A program made the translations under genes and the position numbers. This document shows positions 1-6,268 of a DNA stretch of 32,204 nt, piece after piece (the stretch's first letter is position 1; the number at the start of each line of letters is the position of its first letter). Below the pieces are notes generated by a model. That model searched no databases, had not been told where the DNA came from, and saw only the letters and a program-made list of their open reading frames with translations. This DNA comes from a virus: the IMG/VR virus record IMGVR_UViG_3300025118_000079, positions 1-32,204 of that record. One strand, given 5' to 3'.

Positions 1-142
1 TACCAATCATATTAAGATTTTCAACTTGCAAAATTGTATTTTTTGCAACAGTTGAGTTATAAACACCAGCTTTCATTTTAGCAAGTATTCTATCAACATT
101 TTTTTCGGCTGTATCTTCAGCCCATTGTTTCACTTTACCCAT
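1..142 (-). CDS. Hypothetical phage protein, 3' part cut off by window edge
   Basis: Reading starts at the ATG whose complement is at 140-142 and stays open for 47 codons to the left edge, so the C-terminus is missing. A purine-rich ribosome site (AAGGAAA) lies about seven bases upstream, which supports this start. The visible part begins MGKVKQWAEDTAEKNVDRIL and is charged and probably helical, with no signal peptide. Short proteins that begin this way are common among marine T4-like phages, but I cannot name a family or function. The 200-bp non-coding stretch before it holds one copy of a repeated promoter-like element, so it is probably the first gene of its transcript. Confidence 0.75.
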   Translation of the reverse strand, partial: MGKVKQWAEDTAEKNVDRILAKMKAGVYNSTVAKNTILQVENLNMIG

Positions 143-206
143 AATGTATTTCCTTTTTCTTTCATTGTTAATATACTACTATTCTATCAAAAAAAGGCAT
201 ACATTA

Positions 207-305
207 CAAGCATTATTCCAGTTATTTTGTCCGTTAGTTTTATTATATATCAAGGGTTTTGGGGTGGGACACTTTGTACTTTTAAAATGTTCTACTTTTG
301 TTCTC
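207..305 (-). repeat. Intergenic element, copy A: 20-bp core plus upstream block, possible promoter
   Basis: The gap 143-349 shares two blocks with the gap at 7266-7335. The core at 207-226 is identical over 20 bases to 7266-7285. A second block at 285-305 matches 7315-7335 at 19 of 21 bases. Read on the minus strand, the core contains TGGAATAAT, which resembles an extended -10 box (-10 hexamer complement at 212-217). A start about 7 bases further would give a leader of roughly 63 bases before the ATG at 142. No good -35 is visible. The distance between blocks differs between copies (58 versus 29 bases). The gap also has distant inverted arms, GGGGTG at 261-266 and CACCCC at 305-310. The promoter role is inferred. 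Confidence 0.55.
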
Positions 306-349
306 ACCCCTAGGTTGTATATTATAGAATCAATATACTACTATTTATC

Positions 350-826
350 TTATGCTGTTTTGTAATTATCGTTCCAACCAAAAGCCTCTTTAACTACTGC
401 GTCCGTAAGACCTTTATAAACTTTATTTAATGATTTGTCTTTAACATTAACTAAAAGCTTCGCTTCATCAGCGTGTAATCCTTCTAGGATTTGTATAAAC
501 ATAGTTTCTTTTTTAGTTTTGGATATTTTGGTATCAGCACCTGTTACAAAGTGCCATAATCTTTTGGTTTCACTTGCAAGTAAAGTATGTTCTGTACCTG
601 CTGGTGCGTCATTTTCTTTATATGGTGGAATACCTTCTGGTAAATCCCATTTGATACTTGGATCAAATGCACCTTTTAAAATTTGTCTTAATGATACAGA
701 ATCATTTTGTTGTAATATTTCAATTTTTTTAGGTTTGTCTTTTGCATTATTTACTTTAGTCAAAATTTCACTAAGCAAGACAGCACCTGAACCTTCATAA
801 TTTAAACTTTGTGATGTTATAGGCAT
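350..826 (-). CDS. DUF6433-like phage protein
   Basis: This is a soluble 158-aa protein with no signal peptide or membrane segment. Its sequence resembles the DUF6433 family of T4-like marine phages: an N-terminal SLNYEG/LSEIL region, a central proline- and charge-rich stretch, and a C-terminal segment ending AVVKEAFGWNDNYKTA. The family has no established function that I know of. The start is supported by a very strong ribosome site (GAGGAGGG) a few bases upstream. It stands alone: a terminator hairpin separates it from the gene upstream in transcription (914-1255), and a 207-bp gap follows it. A CATAAATA sequence on the minus strand near 896-903 resembles the T4-type late promoter TATAAATA, but such sequences are common in AT-rich DNA. 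Confidence 0.7.
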   Translation of the reverse strand: MPITSQSLNYEGSGAVLLSEILTKVNNAKDKPKKIEILQQNDSVSLRQILKGAFDPSIKWDLPEGIPPYKENDAPAGTEHTLLASETKRLWHFVTGADTKISKTKKETMFIQILEGLHADEAKLLVNVKDKSLNKVYKGLTDAVVKEAFGWNDNYKTA

Positions 827-858
827 ATCGCCCTCCTCATTTTGTTATATAACTTTTA

Positions 859-896
859 AATAAGGGCGGTTTGAGTCTCCCGCTGCCGCCCTTATT
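859..896 (-). terminator. Hairpin terminator after gene 914-1255
   Basis: A perfect 11-bp inverted repeat has arms AATAAGGGCGG at 859-869 and CCGCCCTTATT at 886-896, separated by a 16-base loop. It begins 18 bases beyond the stop of the upstream gene and is followed on the minus strand by TTAAAAGTT-type sequence. The U-tract is only moderate, but this is the strongest GC-rich stem in the left part of the window. Confidence 0.8.
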
Positions 897-913
897 ATTT
901 ATGCGTGTGTTAA

Positions 914-1255
914 TTACGCACTTCTGTAAGCATACGGCGTACCGTATAGTTTTTTAATACCAGCAGCGACTATCGCTCTAGTAGGGGTTCCAAGTCTGTA
1001 AGATGTACCTCTAGCAGATTTATTTACATAAATCATATTGCCTTCAGCTCTTAAAGTATCAACCAACGCTCTAGGTGAGGTTAGGTCGAATCTGTTTCTT
1101 AAAACTTTCCAAGAAATTGGATCGCCTTTAGATAAAAGGTTCATAACCTTTCTTCGTTTTGACAATCTCTTTCTACCTCTGGTAGAGGTTCTTTTGTGTT
1201 TGCTAACTACTTTTAATTCGTCTTTTGCAAACATTTTGTTAAATAATTTAAACAT
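914..1255 (-). CDS. Small basic protein, possible winged-helix DNA-binding
   Basis: The 113-aa product is strongly basic, with an Arg/Lys-rich patch at about residues 20-37 (KRTSTRGRKRLSKRRKV). What follows (MNLLSKGDPISWKVLRNRF, then SPRALVDTLRAEGNMIYVN) looks like the helix-turn-helix and wing of a small winged-helix domain. The C-terminus ends in a tyrosine-rich YGTPYAYRSA. Proteins of this look are conserved in T4-like marine phages, but I know of no assigned role; a transcription or DNA-packaging accessory function would fit the charge. A good ribosome site (GGAGTAAATA) precedes the ATG, and a perfect-stem terminator follows the stop, so the gene seems to be transcribed as its own unit or as the last gene after the cold-shock gene. 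Confidence 0.7.
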   Translation of the reverse strand: MFKLFNKMFAKDELKVVSKHKRTSTRGRKRLSKRRKVMNLLSKGDPISWKVLRNRFDLTSPRALVDTLRAEGNMIYVNKSARGTSYRLGTPTRAIVAAGIKKLYGTPYAYRSA

Positions 1256-1355
1256 TATTTACTCCTTATTTGTATCATTAATTCAAATATTATATGTTGA
1301 TACAACAAACTATATAATATATTCCAAATTGCTTTATGGAATTCGTATAATATTG

Positions 1356-1565
1356 TTAGATGTTCTTTTGTAAATTGATAGCAGATAATCCTTTTGCGGT
1401 TTCTTCAGTATCAAATAAAATATCATCACCTTCATTTAAATCTTGCAATCCAGCGGCTCTAACTGCTGTAGAATGGATAAATACATCTTTTTCTTTGTCT
1501 TCTCTTTCAATAAACCCAAATCCTTTGGTAGGGTTAAACCATTTTACTTTTCCTTTTATACTCAT
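1356..1565 (-). CDS. csp: Cold-shock domain protein (CspA family)
   Basis: The 69-aa product is a single cold-shock domain of the usual bacterial length. It has the nucleic-acid-binding motifs RNP1 (KGFGFI, residues 14-19) and RNP2 (VFIH, residues 28-31) and the expected VKWFNPTKGFGFIE opening. Family members bind single-stranded RNA or DNA and melt RNA structure in the cytoplasm. In a phage the likely use is to help translation or antitermination of viral transcripts, though that is inferred. It follows gene 1575-2009 by nine bases. I see no missing key residue; family identity is secure, function in the phage is not. Confidence 0.95.
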   Translation of the reverse strand: MSIKGKVKWFNPTKGFGFIEREDKEKDVFIHSTAVRAAGLQDLNEGDDILFDTEETAKGLSAINLQKNI

Positions 1566-1574
1566 ATTTGTCTT

Positions 1575-2009
1575 TTACTTTTCCTTTTCTTTTTCTTTTT
1601 TTGGGAATAGATTGCTGTAATCAATTTCGACAGCATACAAACTTTTCCCCTTCTTTGTTGTCTTAATATTTTTGTCAACCCATTTATGTAATGGATGTAA
1701 CACTTTAAATTTTCTCATTAATAAAGACCGTAATCCTTCTGCAACTAATTTATAATCTTTTAAAAAATGTTCATTAGTAACATCAATACCTTCACTTGTA
1801 AATTCAACTAATAATTTAGCAGCAATATCATCACATACGTGCTGAATATAAATTTTATTATGTTGAAGTTTAATTCTTTCCTGTGTGGATGGATGGATAT
1901 TTACACCTGTTCTTTTAACTATTTCAAGTGGGAAATATAATATGTTATTTTTCTTTTTTCCTTTTTTCTTGTCTTTATCGTTATTATTATCTATTTTGTC
2001 TACCATCAT
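1575..2009 (-). CDS. Hypothetical lysine-rich phage protein
   Basis: This 144-aa protein is not recognised. It has lysine-rich low-complexity ends (KDKKKGKKK near residues 12-20 and KKEKEKEK at the C-terminus) around a central region of about 100 residues that looks folded and helical. There is no signal peptide or membrane segment. Its ATG overlaps the stop codon of the glutaredoxin gene by one base (TAATG), pointing to coupled translation. The highly basic ends suggest contact with nucleic acid, but that is only inference. A second Met directly follows the first, so the start could be one codon later. Confidence 0.7.
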   Translation of the reverse strand: MMVDKIDNNNDKDKKKGKKKNNILYFPLEIVKRTGVNIHPSTQERIKLQHNKIYIQHVCDDIAAKLLVEFTSEGIDVTNEHFLKDYKLVAEGLRSLLMRKFKVLHPLHKWVDKNIKTTKKGKSLYAVEIDYSNLFPKKEKEKEK

Positions 2010-2293
2010 TATTTATTAATTACTTCACCTTTAAAGTTAACTTTACCTTTATCAACAAAATACTCTACTAATTGATTATATCCGCCAATGACTTCTTCGT
2101 CAATTTTAATTTGTGGCATTGTTCTAACTTGTTTTCCTAATTCCTTAAATAATTCTTCTGGTGTCTTAAATTCTTTTCCATACATTTTTTCTGTATAGTT
2201 CAGGCCAAGGCGTTTTAACAACGCCTTTGCCTTATCACAATAAATACAATTGTCTTTACTAAAAACAATTAATTTAATTTGTTGTGATTTCAT
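2009..2293 (-). CDS. grx: Glutaredoxin
   Basis: The 94-aa product has a thioredoxin fold signature of the glutaredoxin type: a redox motif CIYC at residues 16-19, the cis-proline loop TMP at 58-60, and the GG pair at 70-71 in the glutathione-binding region. It would reduce disulfides using glutathione. Its natural partner in phages of this kind is the class Ia ribonucleotide reductase, which is encoded at 21.9-25.9 kb. The gene overlaps the preceding lipoprotein gene by 20 bases and the following gene by one base (TAATG). Length and motifs are complete. Confidence 0.94.
   Translation of the reverse strand: MKSQQIKLIVFSKDNCIYCDKAKALLKRLGLNYTEKMYGKEFKTPEELFKELGKQVRTMPQIKIDEEVIGGYNQLVEYFVDKGKVNFKGEVINK
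2075..2103 (-). promoter_or_regulatory. Possible sigma70-like promoter inside glutaredoxin gene
   Basis: On the minus strand TTGACG (complement 2098-2103) and TATAAT (complement 2075-2080) are separated by exactly 17 bases, an 11 of 12 match to the sigma70 consensus. It lies in coding sequence where the -10 encodes part of the conserved GGYN motif, so it may be chance. If real it would serve gene 1575-2009 and the cold-shock gene. Confidence 0.3.
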
Positions 2294-2900
2294 TTTTATT
2301 CTCTACTACTATCTCTAAATCGTTGTAGGATTTTTCTGCTAATTTCTTTAGCTCAAAAGCATCCACAACTGTAGCGATTGAATAATTGTACATTTTATTA
2401 AACTCACCTAAAGGTAATCTTAATCCAATCCACGCCCTATAATAACCATTTTTTGTCATAGTTACTTCTTGAGCAAAGATTTCATAACCTCTTACTTGAG
2501 TTTGTTTGATATGATTTACAAGAGCAGATTCAACATCCGTAATTATACTTTTCTGATTAGTTTTACCTAATTCAGTTATGAATATTTTAATCTTCTTATT
2601 CATCTCCCCCTTGATAATATCGGCAAGTTCTGCTTTTGCAACCATTTTAGCCTTGTCTATTGCAAGTTCTAATGATGGAGAAACAGCAGTTCCTGTACCA
2701 AAAATACATTCTTTATTTTTAGTTTTTCCGAACCTTTTTTTGCCACACGCCTTTTTCTCAGCGATGTCAGCCATATACCAAGCTGGAACTTTAGTAACGG
2801 TTTTACCGCCTTCTTTTTTTATATTATAACTGTTACTTGAACAATTACTCAATAAAAGACCTAAAGTTAATATCATTATGTATTTCAATAACATATTCAT
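2274..2900 (-). CDS. LPP20-family outer-membrane lipoprotein
   Basis: The 208-aa protein starts with a lipoprotein signal (hydrophobic residues 4-18, lipobox LSNC with the lipidated Cys at 20). The mature part carries the pattern FGTGTAVSPSLELAIDKAKM followed by AKAELAD, typical of the LPP20 lipoprotein family, and a later AWIGLRLPLGEFNKM strand-helix segment. It should sit in the periplasmic leaflet of the outer membrane or at the surface. Function in the family is poorly known; LPP20-like proteins often occur with envelope assembly genes. A ribosome site (AAGGAG) lies upstream and a perfect-consensus promoter lies in the gene before it. A phage-encoded LPP20 protein fits the cluster of envelope proteins that follows. 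Confidence 0.8.
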   Translation of the reverse strand: MNMLLKYIMILTLGLLLSNCSSNSYNIKKEGGKTVTKVPAWYMADIAEKKACGKKRFGKTKNKECIFGTGTAVSPSLELAIDKAKMVAKAELADIIKGEMNKKIKIFITELGKTNQKSIITDVESALVNHIKQTQVRGYEIFAQEVTMTKNGYYRAWIGLRLPLGEFNKMYNYSIATVVDAFELKKLAEKSYNDLEIVVENKNEITTN

Positions 2901-3064
2901 TATTTTTTAGTCTCCTTCACCTTATTATACATATTATAAACTAATTGCTTTGTTTTGTCAACAAGCTGAGTCTTCTCAATTGTTGTTGTAATAGGAACAT
3001 ACGAAAAAGCAATCAAAATCCATACAATCCCTAATGTAAATAGTGTTTTTATCAAACTTAACAT
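2900..3064 (-). CDS. 54-aa single-span membrane protein
   Basis: This short gene reads MLSLIKTLFTLGIVWILIAF, a clear membrane segment at about residues 3-24, followed by a polar, lysine-rich tail ending KVKETKK. Both ends are fixed by one-base TAATG overlaps with its neighbours: its ATG shares a base with the stop of the 184-aa gene, and its stop shares a base with the start of the LPP20 gene. That arrangement is strong evidence that it is translated. The tail might lie in the periplasm or cytoplasm; topology is uncertain. It is not recognised. A consensus promoter for the downstream genes is embedded in its coding sequence. Confidence 0.72.
   Translation of the reverse strand: MLSLIKTLFTLGIVWILIAFSYVPITTTIEKTQLVDKTKQLVYNMYNKVKETKK
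2933..2961 (-). promoter_or_regulatory. Perfect sigma70-consensus promoter inside the 54-aa gene
   Basis: Minus-strand TTGACA (complement 2956-2961) and TATAAT (complement 2933-2938) are separated by exactly 17 bases, a 12 of 12 match. The expected start is near 2926, about 26 bases before the LPP20 start codon, and the AAGGAG ribosome site lies between. It would let the host polymerase transcribe LPP20, glutaredoxin and the genes beyond separately from the rest of the operon. Confidence 0.72.
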
Positions 3065-3618
3065 TATCTAATTACCTCCCATTTACCTGTTGGTGTTAAA
3101 CACACGGTTCCTGGTCTTTTAAAAAGACTATCAGGTTTTGCATATTTTCTGCAATATAGAGGTGCGTTTATATCTCTATAATAGAACTCGGCAAATAACT
3201 CCCAGTAACCTGGTTTCTTTGCCTTCTCTAATTCAATTTGTTTTTTTAATTTTTCAATTTCTTCATTTTTAGTAACACCGTGTTTTGTATCAGCACAATG
3301 TAATACTTCTTTTTTAGTTATGGTATCGCCTTCTTGTTTTATAACAACAGTAACAAAGCACCATTGTCCGTCTGGTGTAACCCAACGTTCTTTAACATCA
3401 CTTTTTAATACGTTCTCATCATCATTGGTCATTTTAATAAGTTCAACTTCGTATTTTTCTATTCCTGTATCAACTTGTATTGTGTCTGTTTTTTTAAATA
3501 TATCATCCTTTTTATTTAAATCACAATCAACACAAGCGTGGCCTTTTGTAGAAAAAAATATAAAAAATAATACAATCATTATTCCTGTTATCCAATAAAA
3601 ATATCTATCTGGTCTCAT
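3064..3618 (-). CDS. Exported or membrane-anchored Cys-containing protein
   Basis: The 184-aa protein begins with basic residues and a strong hydrophobic segment (about residues 8-24, WITGIMIVLFFIFFS). It is then either cleaved or anchored, with CVDCD just after. The periplasmic part has a motif VTPDGQWCFVTVV in the middle, a short charged helix (EEIEKLKKQIELEKAKK), and ends GTVCLTPTGKWEVIR. That ending resembles the end of the neighbouring lipoprotein (GVACILPDGRVMIKEL). Several cysteines suggest disulfides, which the exported thioredoxin-like protein at 10.6 kb could handle. The family is not recognised. An inner-membrane spanin role was considered but the coil is short. The stop overlaps the next ATG by one base. 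Confidence 0.7.
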   Translation of the reverse strand: MRPDRYFYWITGIMIVLFFIFFSTKGHACVDCDLNKKDDIFKKTDTIQVDTGIEKYEVELIKMTNDDENVLKSDVKERWVTPDGQWCFVTVVIKQEGDTITKKEVLHCADTKHGVTKNEEIEKLKKQIELEKAKKPGYWELFAEFYYRDINAPLYCRKYAKPDSLFKRPGTVCLTPTGKWEVIR

Positions 3619-3619
3619 T

Positions 3620-4102
3620 TTAAAGCTCTTTAATCATTACTCGTCCATCTGGCAATATGCAAGCAACTCCCTTGTTTGTATTTCTTACAGGTCCACTTGA
3701 AAAGACAGCAACTGGCCAAGACGGTGTTATATTAATCGTACTATCAAAACTTCTACATTTAATTGGACCTTCGTACCAAGTTCTTGTAGTTTTAATACTT
3801 CCTGAATTGTTTGTGTTTGGATTAAACCAATTTGTTATATTCGGTTCATTTGGTGCTCCTATTAAATGGTCTACAAAATATTTCTTATGAGTATTAAAAT
3901 CATCATTCCATACTGCGTCAGCACCTACAACTGCTCCAATAGAAGCACAAGCGGCAATCACATATGGATCATTAATTACACCTGCACAAGTACCACCAGC
4001 CGTTACTGCACCGATACTAGAACCTGATGTATCAATTGCGGCTTGTTTAACTGCACAATTTGTTAAAAATAAAAAACTAATTAAAAGTAATATTTTTTGC
4101 AC
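3620..4102 (-). CDS. Exported lipoprotein with glycine-rich N-terminal region
   Basis: The 160-aa product has a lipoprotein signal with lipobox LTNC (lipidated Cys at residue 16). Next comes a Gly/Ala-rich stretch (about 28-62, including GAVTAGGTCAGV and ASIGAVVGADAV) like the glycine-zipper segments of some outer-membrane lipoproteins. The rest is probably beta-rich and ends CILPDGRVMIKEL, which resembles the end of the next gene's product. The start is a GTG, chosen because a good GGAG ribosome site lies eight bases upstream and the signal begins there; the gene overlaps the previous one by 26 bases. Function unknown; likely outer membrane. Confidence 0.75.
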   Translation of the reverse strand: MQKILLLISFLFLTNCAVKQAAIDTSGSSIGAVTAGGTCAGVINDPYVIAACASIGAVVGADAVWNDDFNTHKKYFVDHLIGAPNEPNITNWFNPNTNNSGSIKTTRTWYEGPIKCRSFDSTINITPSWPVAVFSSGPVRNTNKGVACILPDGRVMIKEL

Positions 4103-4454
4103 TACTAACTCCTGATGGAGAAGAATCTTTTTTAGATTTAATCACAGACTTTTTTTCTCTTTCTTCATCTTCTTCTCGTTTTTGTTTCATCCAATATGGT
4201 TCTATACCTAACACATCCCAATTATACTGTTCGGGTCCTGTTGGATATTGATACATCTTAATTAAATTTTTGAAATTTATACTTAAATGATTATAAGCAT
4301 TAGGTTTTGCTTCTTTTGCTTTTGCATGGTCTTGTAAGTATTTAATTCTATTAACGAATTGTTCCTTACCTTTATATTTTTTAAACTTTGAGAGTTTTAA
4401 ATCTTTTATTTCCTCAACTTTAAAATCTTCAAATATTTGTTCTTTTGTTTGCAC
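4077..4454 (-). CDS. Hypothetical charged cytoplasmic protein
   Basis: This 125-aa protein is highly charged, with no signal peptide or membrane segment. Its start is a GTG, supported by a GGAGG ribosome site seven bases upstream and by a consensus promoter that ends just before it. The central part contains YQYPTGPEQYNWDVLGIEPY, and the C-terminal 40 residues are Lys/Glu/Ser-rich and probably disordered. It is the first gene after the promoter at 4476-4504, so it heads a transcript that continues into the exported proteins. The family is not recognised. Confidence 0.65.
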   Translation of the reverse strand: MQTKEQIFEDFKVEEIKDLKLSKFKKYKGKEQFVNRIKYLQDHAKAKEAKPNAYNHLSINFKNLIKMYQYPTGPEQYNWDVLGIEPYWMKQKREEDEEREKKSVIKSKKDSSPSGVSSAKNITFN

Positions 4455-4475
4455 TTATTCCTCCACATTATAGCT

Positions 4476-4504
4476 ATTATCGCATAATTTATTAGTTTTG
4501 TCAA
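4476..4504 (-). promoter_or_regulatory. Strong sigma70-like promoter with extended -10
   Basis: Minus-strand TTGACA (complement 4499-4504) is followed after exactly 17 bases by GATAAT (complement 4476-4481), with TGC just before it, which also gives an extended -10. The match is 11 of 12 plus the TG. It lies in the 86-bp gap between the genes at 4541-4747 and 4077-4454, with a start expected near 4469, just before a GGAGG ribosome site. It is the best-placed promoter in the window and probably drives the run of envelope genes to the left. Confidence 0.85.
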
Positions 4505-4540
4505 CCCTAAAAAAGTCAATGAAATCAACATTTTTTAAGT

Positions 4541-4747
4541 TTAACTTGTAAAATCCATACCGTTTTTTCTTATTTTATCACATATTGTCGGTCCATCAAC
4601 GGACTTTATTACATAAAAATCTTCGGTATTATCTACAACATATTTTATTATGTTGTTTTCTTTAAACCAAGTTTCTGCTCTAGCAGTTATTGGTCGGATT
4701 AAACTAGTGCCATCATTGGCACTAGTATAAGTAAAATCACCAGACAT
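4541..4747 (-). CDS. Hypothetical 68-aa protein
   Basis: The product starts MSGDFTYTSANDG and has no signal or membrane segment. An open frame extends 13 codons further upstream, but the ATG at 4747 shares one base with the preceding gene's stop (TAATG), as at many junctions here, so this is the preferred start. The body reads as a mix of strands and helices with ENNIIKYVVDNTEDFYVIKS and a C-terminal GPTICDKIRKNGMDFTS. The family is not recognised. Its stop is followed by the promoter of the next transcript, so it seems to be the last gene of the upstream unit. Confidence 0.62.
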   Translation of the reverse strand: MSGDFTYTSANDGTSLIRPITARAETWFKENNIIKYVVDNTEDFYVIKSVDGPTICDKIRKNGMDFTS

Positions 4748-4956
4748 TATTGTATCCTTACAAATAATGCTTTGATTTGTTTCCAATTGTTGAGTAATTG
4801 CTTTTTGCCATCAGCCCAACCTCTTTTCTGAAATTCTATTGTCTTTTGTTTCTCAATAGAAAACCAGTTTGTTATAGCGTCTGCTGTACTTTTAGCATCC
4901 GCATTAGCTGCACTTGTAAATAATACAAGAGCAAGCATTGGTAATAGTTTTTTCAT
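4747..4956 (-). CDS. 69-aa exported protein
   Basis: A textbook signal peptide (MKKLLPMLALVLFTSAANA, cleavage expected after residue 19) precedes about 50 mature residues that are Lys/Trp-rich and probably helical (TADAITNWFSIEKQKTIEFQ and beyond). The mature protein should be periplasmic. It is small, basic and amphipathic, so it could act on the membrane or cell wall, but I recognise no family. It lies one base after the membrane protein at 4958-5122 and overlaps the following ATG by one base. Confidence 0.72.
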   Translation of the reverse strand: MKKLLPMLALVLFTSAANADAKSTADAITNWFSIEKQKTIEFQKRGWADGKKQLLNNWKQIKALFVRIQ

Positions 4957-4957
4957 A

Positions 4958-5122
4958 CTATTTTCCTCCCTTATCTTTTATCTTTTTTATCATACTATCA
5001 CAAATATCCATCATTTTTTTAGTGTGGTATTTCATTGATATTATAATTTCTTTTGAATCGCCAATTGTAGCGATTGCATATCCTAATAATAGGATAATAA
5101 TTACTAATAAAGTCATTTCCAT
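4958..5122 (-). CDS. 54-aa single-span membrane protein
   Basis: The product begins MEMTLLVIIILLLGYAIATI, a membrane segment at about residues 3-20, followed by a basic tail ending KKIKDKGGK. A longer frame starts 12 codons upstream but would overlap the previous gene by 35 bases. The ATG at 5122 starts one base after that gene's stop and has GGAGG about 12 bases upstream. The family is not recognised. It is one of a row of small membrane proteins. Confidence 0.65.
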   Translation of the reverse strand: MEMTLLVIIILLLGYAIATIGDSKEIIISMKYHTKKMMDICDSMIKKIKDKGGK

Positions 5123-5123
5123 A

Positions 5124-5408
5124 TTACGGCGAACCTCCCCATCCAAATACATTAGCAAGTAAAATTAATAGTATCATCGCTGGTATCACTATACTCAATG
5201 GCCAAAAATCTAAAAACTCTAAAATTGCTTCTTTAGTTGTATATTTTTTGTTTCTCATAATTTGTCTTTTAATTTCCATAACTAAATTGTAAAGTGGTTC
5301 ACCTTTTTGAAAATTAGGAAAATCCAACTTATTTAAAAGTTTAATTTGATTGTATGCTGATTGAATTGTTTTTTTCTTTATATCAACATTTATAGTTTTT
5401 GTTTTCAT
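5124..5408 (-). CDS. 94-aa protein with C-terminal membrane segment
   Basis: About 65 residues of charged, helical sequence (starting MKTKTINVDIKKKTIQSAYN) precede one hydrophobic span near the C-terminus (about residues 70-88, LSIVIPAMILLILLANVFGW). This is a tail-anchored arrangement with the soluble part probably in the cytoplasm. The region TTKEAILEFLDFWPLS resembles a short amphipathic helix leading into the membrane. It overlaps the previous gene's stop by one base (TAATG). The family is not recognised. Confidence 0.65.
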   Translation of the reverse strand: MKTKTINVDIKKKTIQSAYNQIKLLNKLDFPNFQKGEPLYNLVMEIKRQIMRNKKYTTKEAILEFLDFWPLSIVIPAMILLILLANVFGWGGSP

Positions 5409-5566
5409 TAAAATATTTTTATTATAATTATTGTTTGCATGATTAACAAAATAATTGGAAGTATAGTTCTAATTAATTCCATTGTATGATTATATTTGTC
5501 TAAAAATCTTTCCAACTTATTTCTCTTACTTTGTTTCTTCATATGTTCTGAATAAAAATCACTCAT
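5408..5566 (-). CDS. 52-aa tail-anchored membrane protein
   Basis: The short frame begins MSDFYSEHMKKQSKRNKLER and ends in a strong hydrophobic stretch (about residues 32-52, RTILPIILLIMQTIIIIKIF). It is bounded on both sides by one-base TAATG overlaps (5566 and 5408), the same coupling seen throughout the cluster, which is the main reason to accept it. The N-terminus is very basic and should stay in the cytoplasm. No family is recognised. Confidence 0.7.
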   Translation of the reverse strand: MSDFYSEHMKKQSKRNKLERFLDKYNHTMELIRTILPIILLIMQTIIIIKIF

Positions 5567-5862
5567 TATGCTCTATACCCACTTCCATATTTTCTTTCAT
5601 ATATAGCAAAACTATCTGCAAATTCTTTATGTACAAATGCCCAAGGTCTATCATAATTAGGTTTTGATTTACCTCTATATCTAAATCTTAAAGGTGAAAC
5701 CTTTTTAGAATATTGATATAAAAGTTTTAACCACGCCATCGGTATCCCTTTTGCAAGTGATAATTCATTTTTATGGGATGGATATAATCTAATAAGTTCA
5801 TCACCCATTACTTTCAATTTTTTGTAAGTTCCACTTACCATAATTTTATCTGCGTTCAACAT
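5566..5862 (-). CDS. Hypothetical basic 98-aa protein
   Basis: A soluble, basic protein without signal or membrane segment. It reads as helical (GTYKKLKVMGDELIRLYPSH) followed by a region rich in Arg, Tyr and Lys (VSPLRFRYRGKSKPNYDRPW). The C-terminus, FADSFAIYERKYGSGYRA, also looks helical. It sits between membrane proteins with one-base overlaps on both sides. I do not recognise the family and propose no function. Confidence 0.65.
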   Translation of the reverse strand: MLNADKIMVSGTYKKLKVMGDELIRLYPSHKNELSLAKGIPMAWLKLLYQYSKKVSPLRFRYRGKSKPNYDRPWAFVHKEFADSFAIYERKYGSGYRA

Positions 5863-6095
5863 TATTTACCTAAACTCATTTCATTTTCTAATTGTAACAA
5901 TGTATCAATTTTAGAATCTTCAGGTTCTTCTAAAGGTAGTTCCATTTGTGTAGGTTCTACTAATTTATATTTACCTAAAGGATTTAATGCTTCTTCAATA
6001 TTTTCAAGTCTAGTTATTCTTTGTTCTAACTTGTCCACAATTTTATATAAGTTTTTTTTATCTTCTTGTAGTTCTTCAATTTGTTTTGTACTCAT
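5862..6095 (-). CDS. 77-aa coiled-coil protein
   Basis: Residues 3-37 form a clear heptad coiled coil (including KKNLYKIVDKLEQRITRLEN). A proline- and glutamate-rich section (EPTQMELPLEEPEDS) and a short acidic helix follow. There is no signal peptide. The segment QMELPLEEPEDS resembles the short linear beta-clamp-binding motifs found in DNA-replication partners (QxLxLF-like), but the match is loose. It is coupled on both sides by TAATG junctions. The family is not recognised. Confidence 0.66.
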   Translation of the reverse strand: MSTKQIEELQEDKKNLYKIVDKLEQRITRLENIEEALNPLGKYKLVEPTQMELPLEEPEDSKIDTLLQLENEMSLGK

Positions 6096-6268
6096 TATTT
6101 TACTCCTCCTTGTAAGATTATGCTAATAAACATTGAACTCACACCCATAATCATATATGTAAATCCAAGTAACCATTGGTCTGTTTCTACAGCACCAGTA
6201 GCGCCAACTAATAACAATACTCCTAATACAGAAAATATTGTCATCATAATTTCTTTAAAATTTGTCAT
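6095..6268 (-). CDS. 57-aa double-span membrane protein
   Basis: The frame begins MTNFKEIMMTIFSVLGVLLL and contains two hydrophobic segments, at about residues 8-27 and 33-52, joined by a short loop AVETDQW. This predicts a small hairpin in the inner membrane, with both ends on the same side. It is bounded by TAATG overlaps at 6268 and 6095, and the ribosome site of the next gene (AAGGAGGAG) lies in its last codons. Size and double span recall small holins or antiholins, but many phage membrane proteins look like this and no lysis gene is nearby. Confidence 0.7.
   Translation of the reverse strand: MTNFKEIMMTIFSVLGVLLLVGATGAVETDQWLLGFTYMIMGVSSMFISIILQGGVK

Noticed and set aside
125-365. Two plus-strand frames in the left gap
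   Set aside because: They overlap the repeated promoter-like element, are hydrophobic low-complexity translations and lack ribosome sites.
3064-4102. Spanin pair (membrane coil plus lipoprotein)
   Set aside because: The coiled segment in the anchored protein is too short, both proteins look beta-rich, and no endolysin or holin is adjacent.
4541-4786. Longer start for the 68-aa gene
   Set aside because: The upstream start overlaps the previous gene by 40 bases, while the internal ATG makes the usual TAATG junction.
6095-6268. Holin
   Set aside because: Size and two membrane spans fit, but there is no neighbouring lysis gene and many small membrane genes surround it, so the name is not supported.
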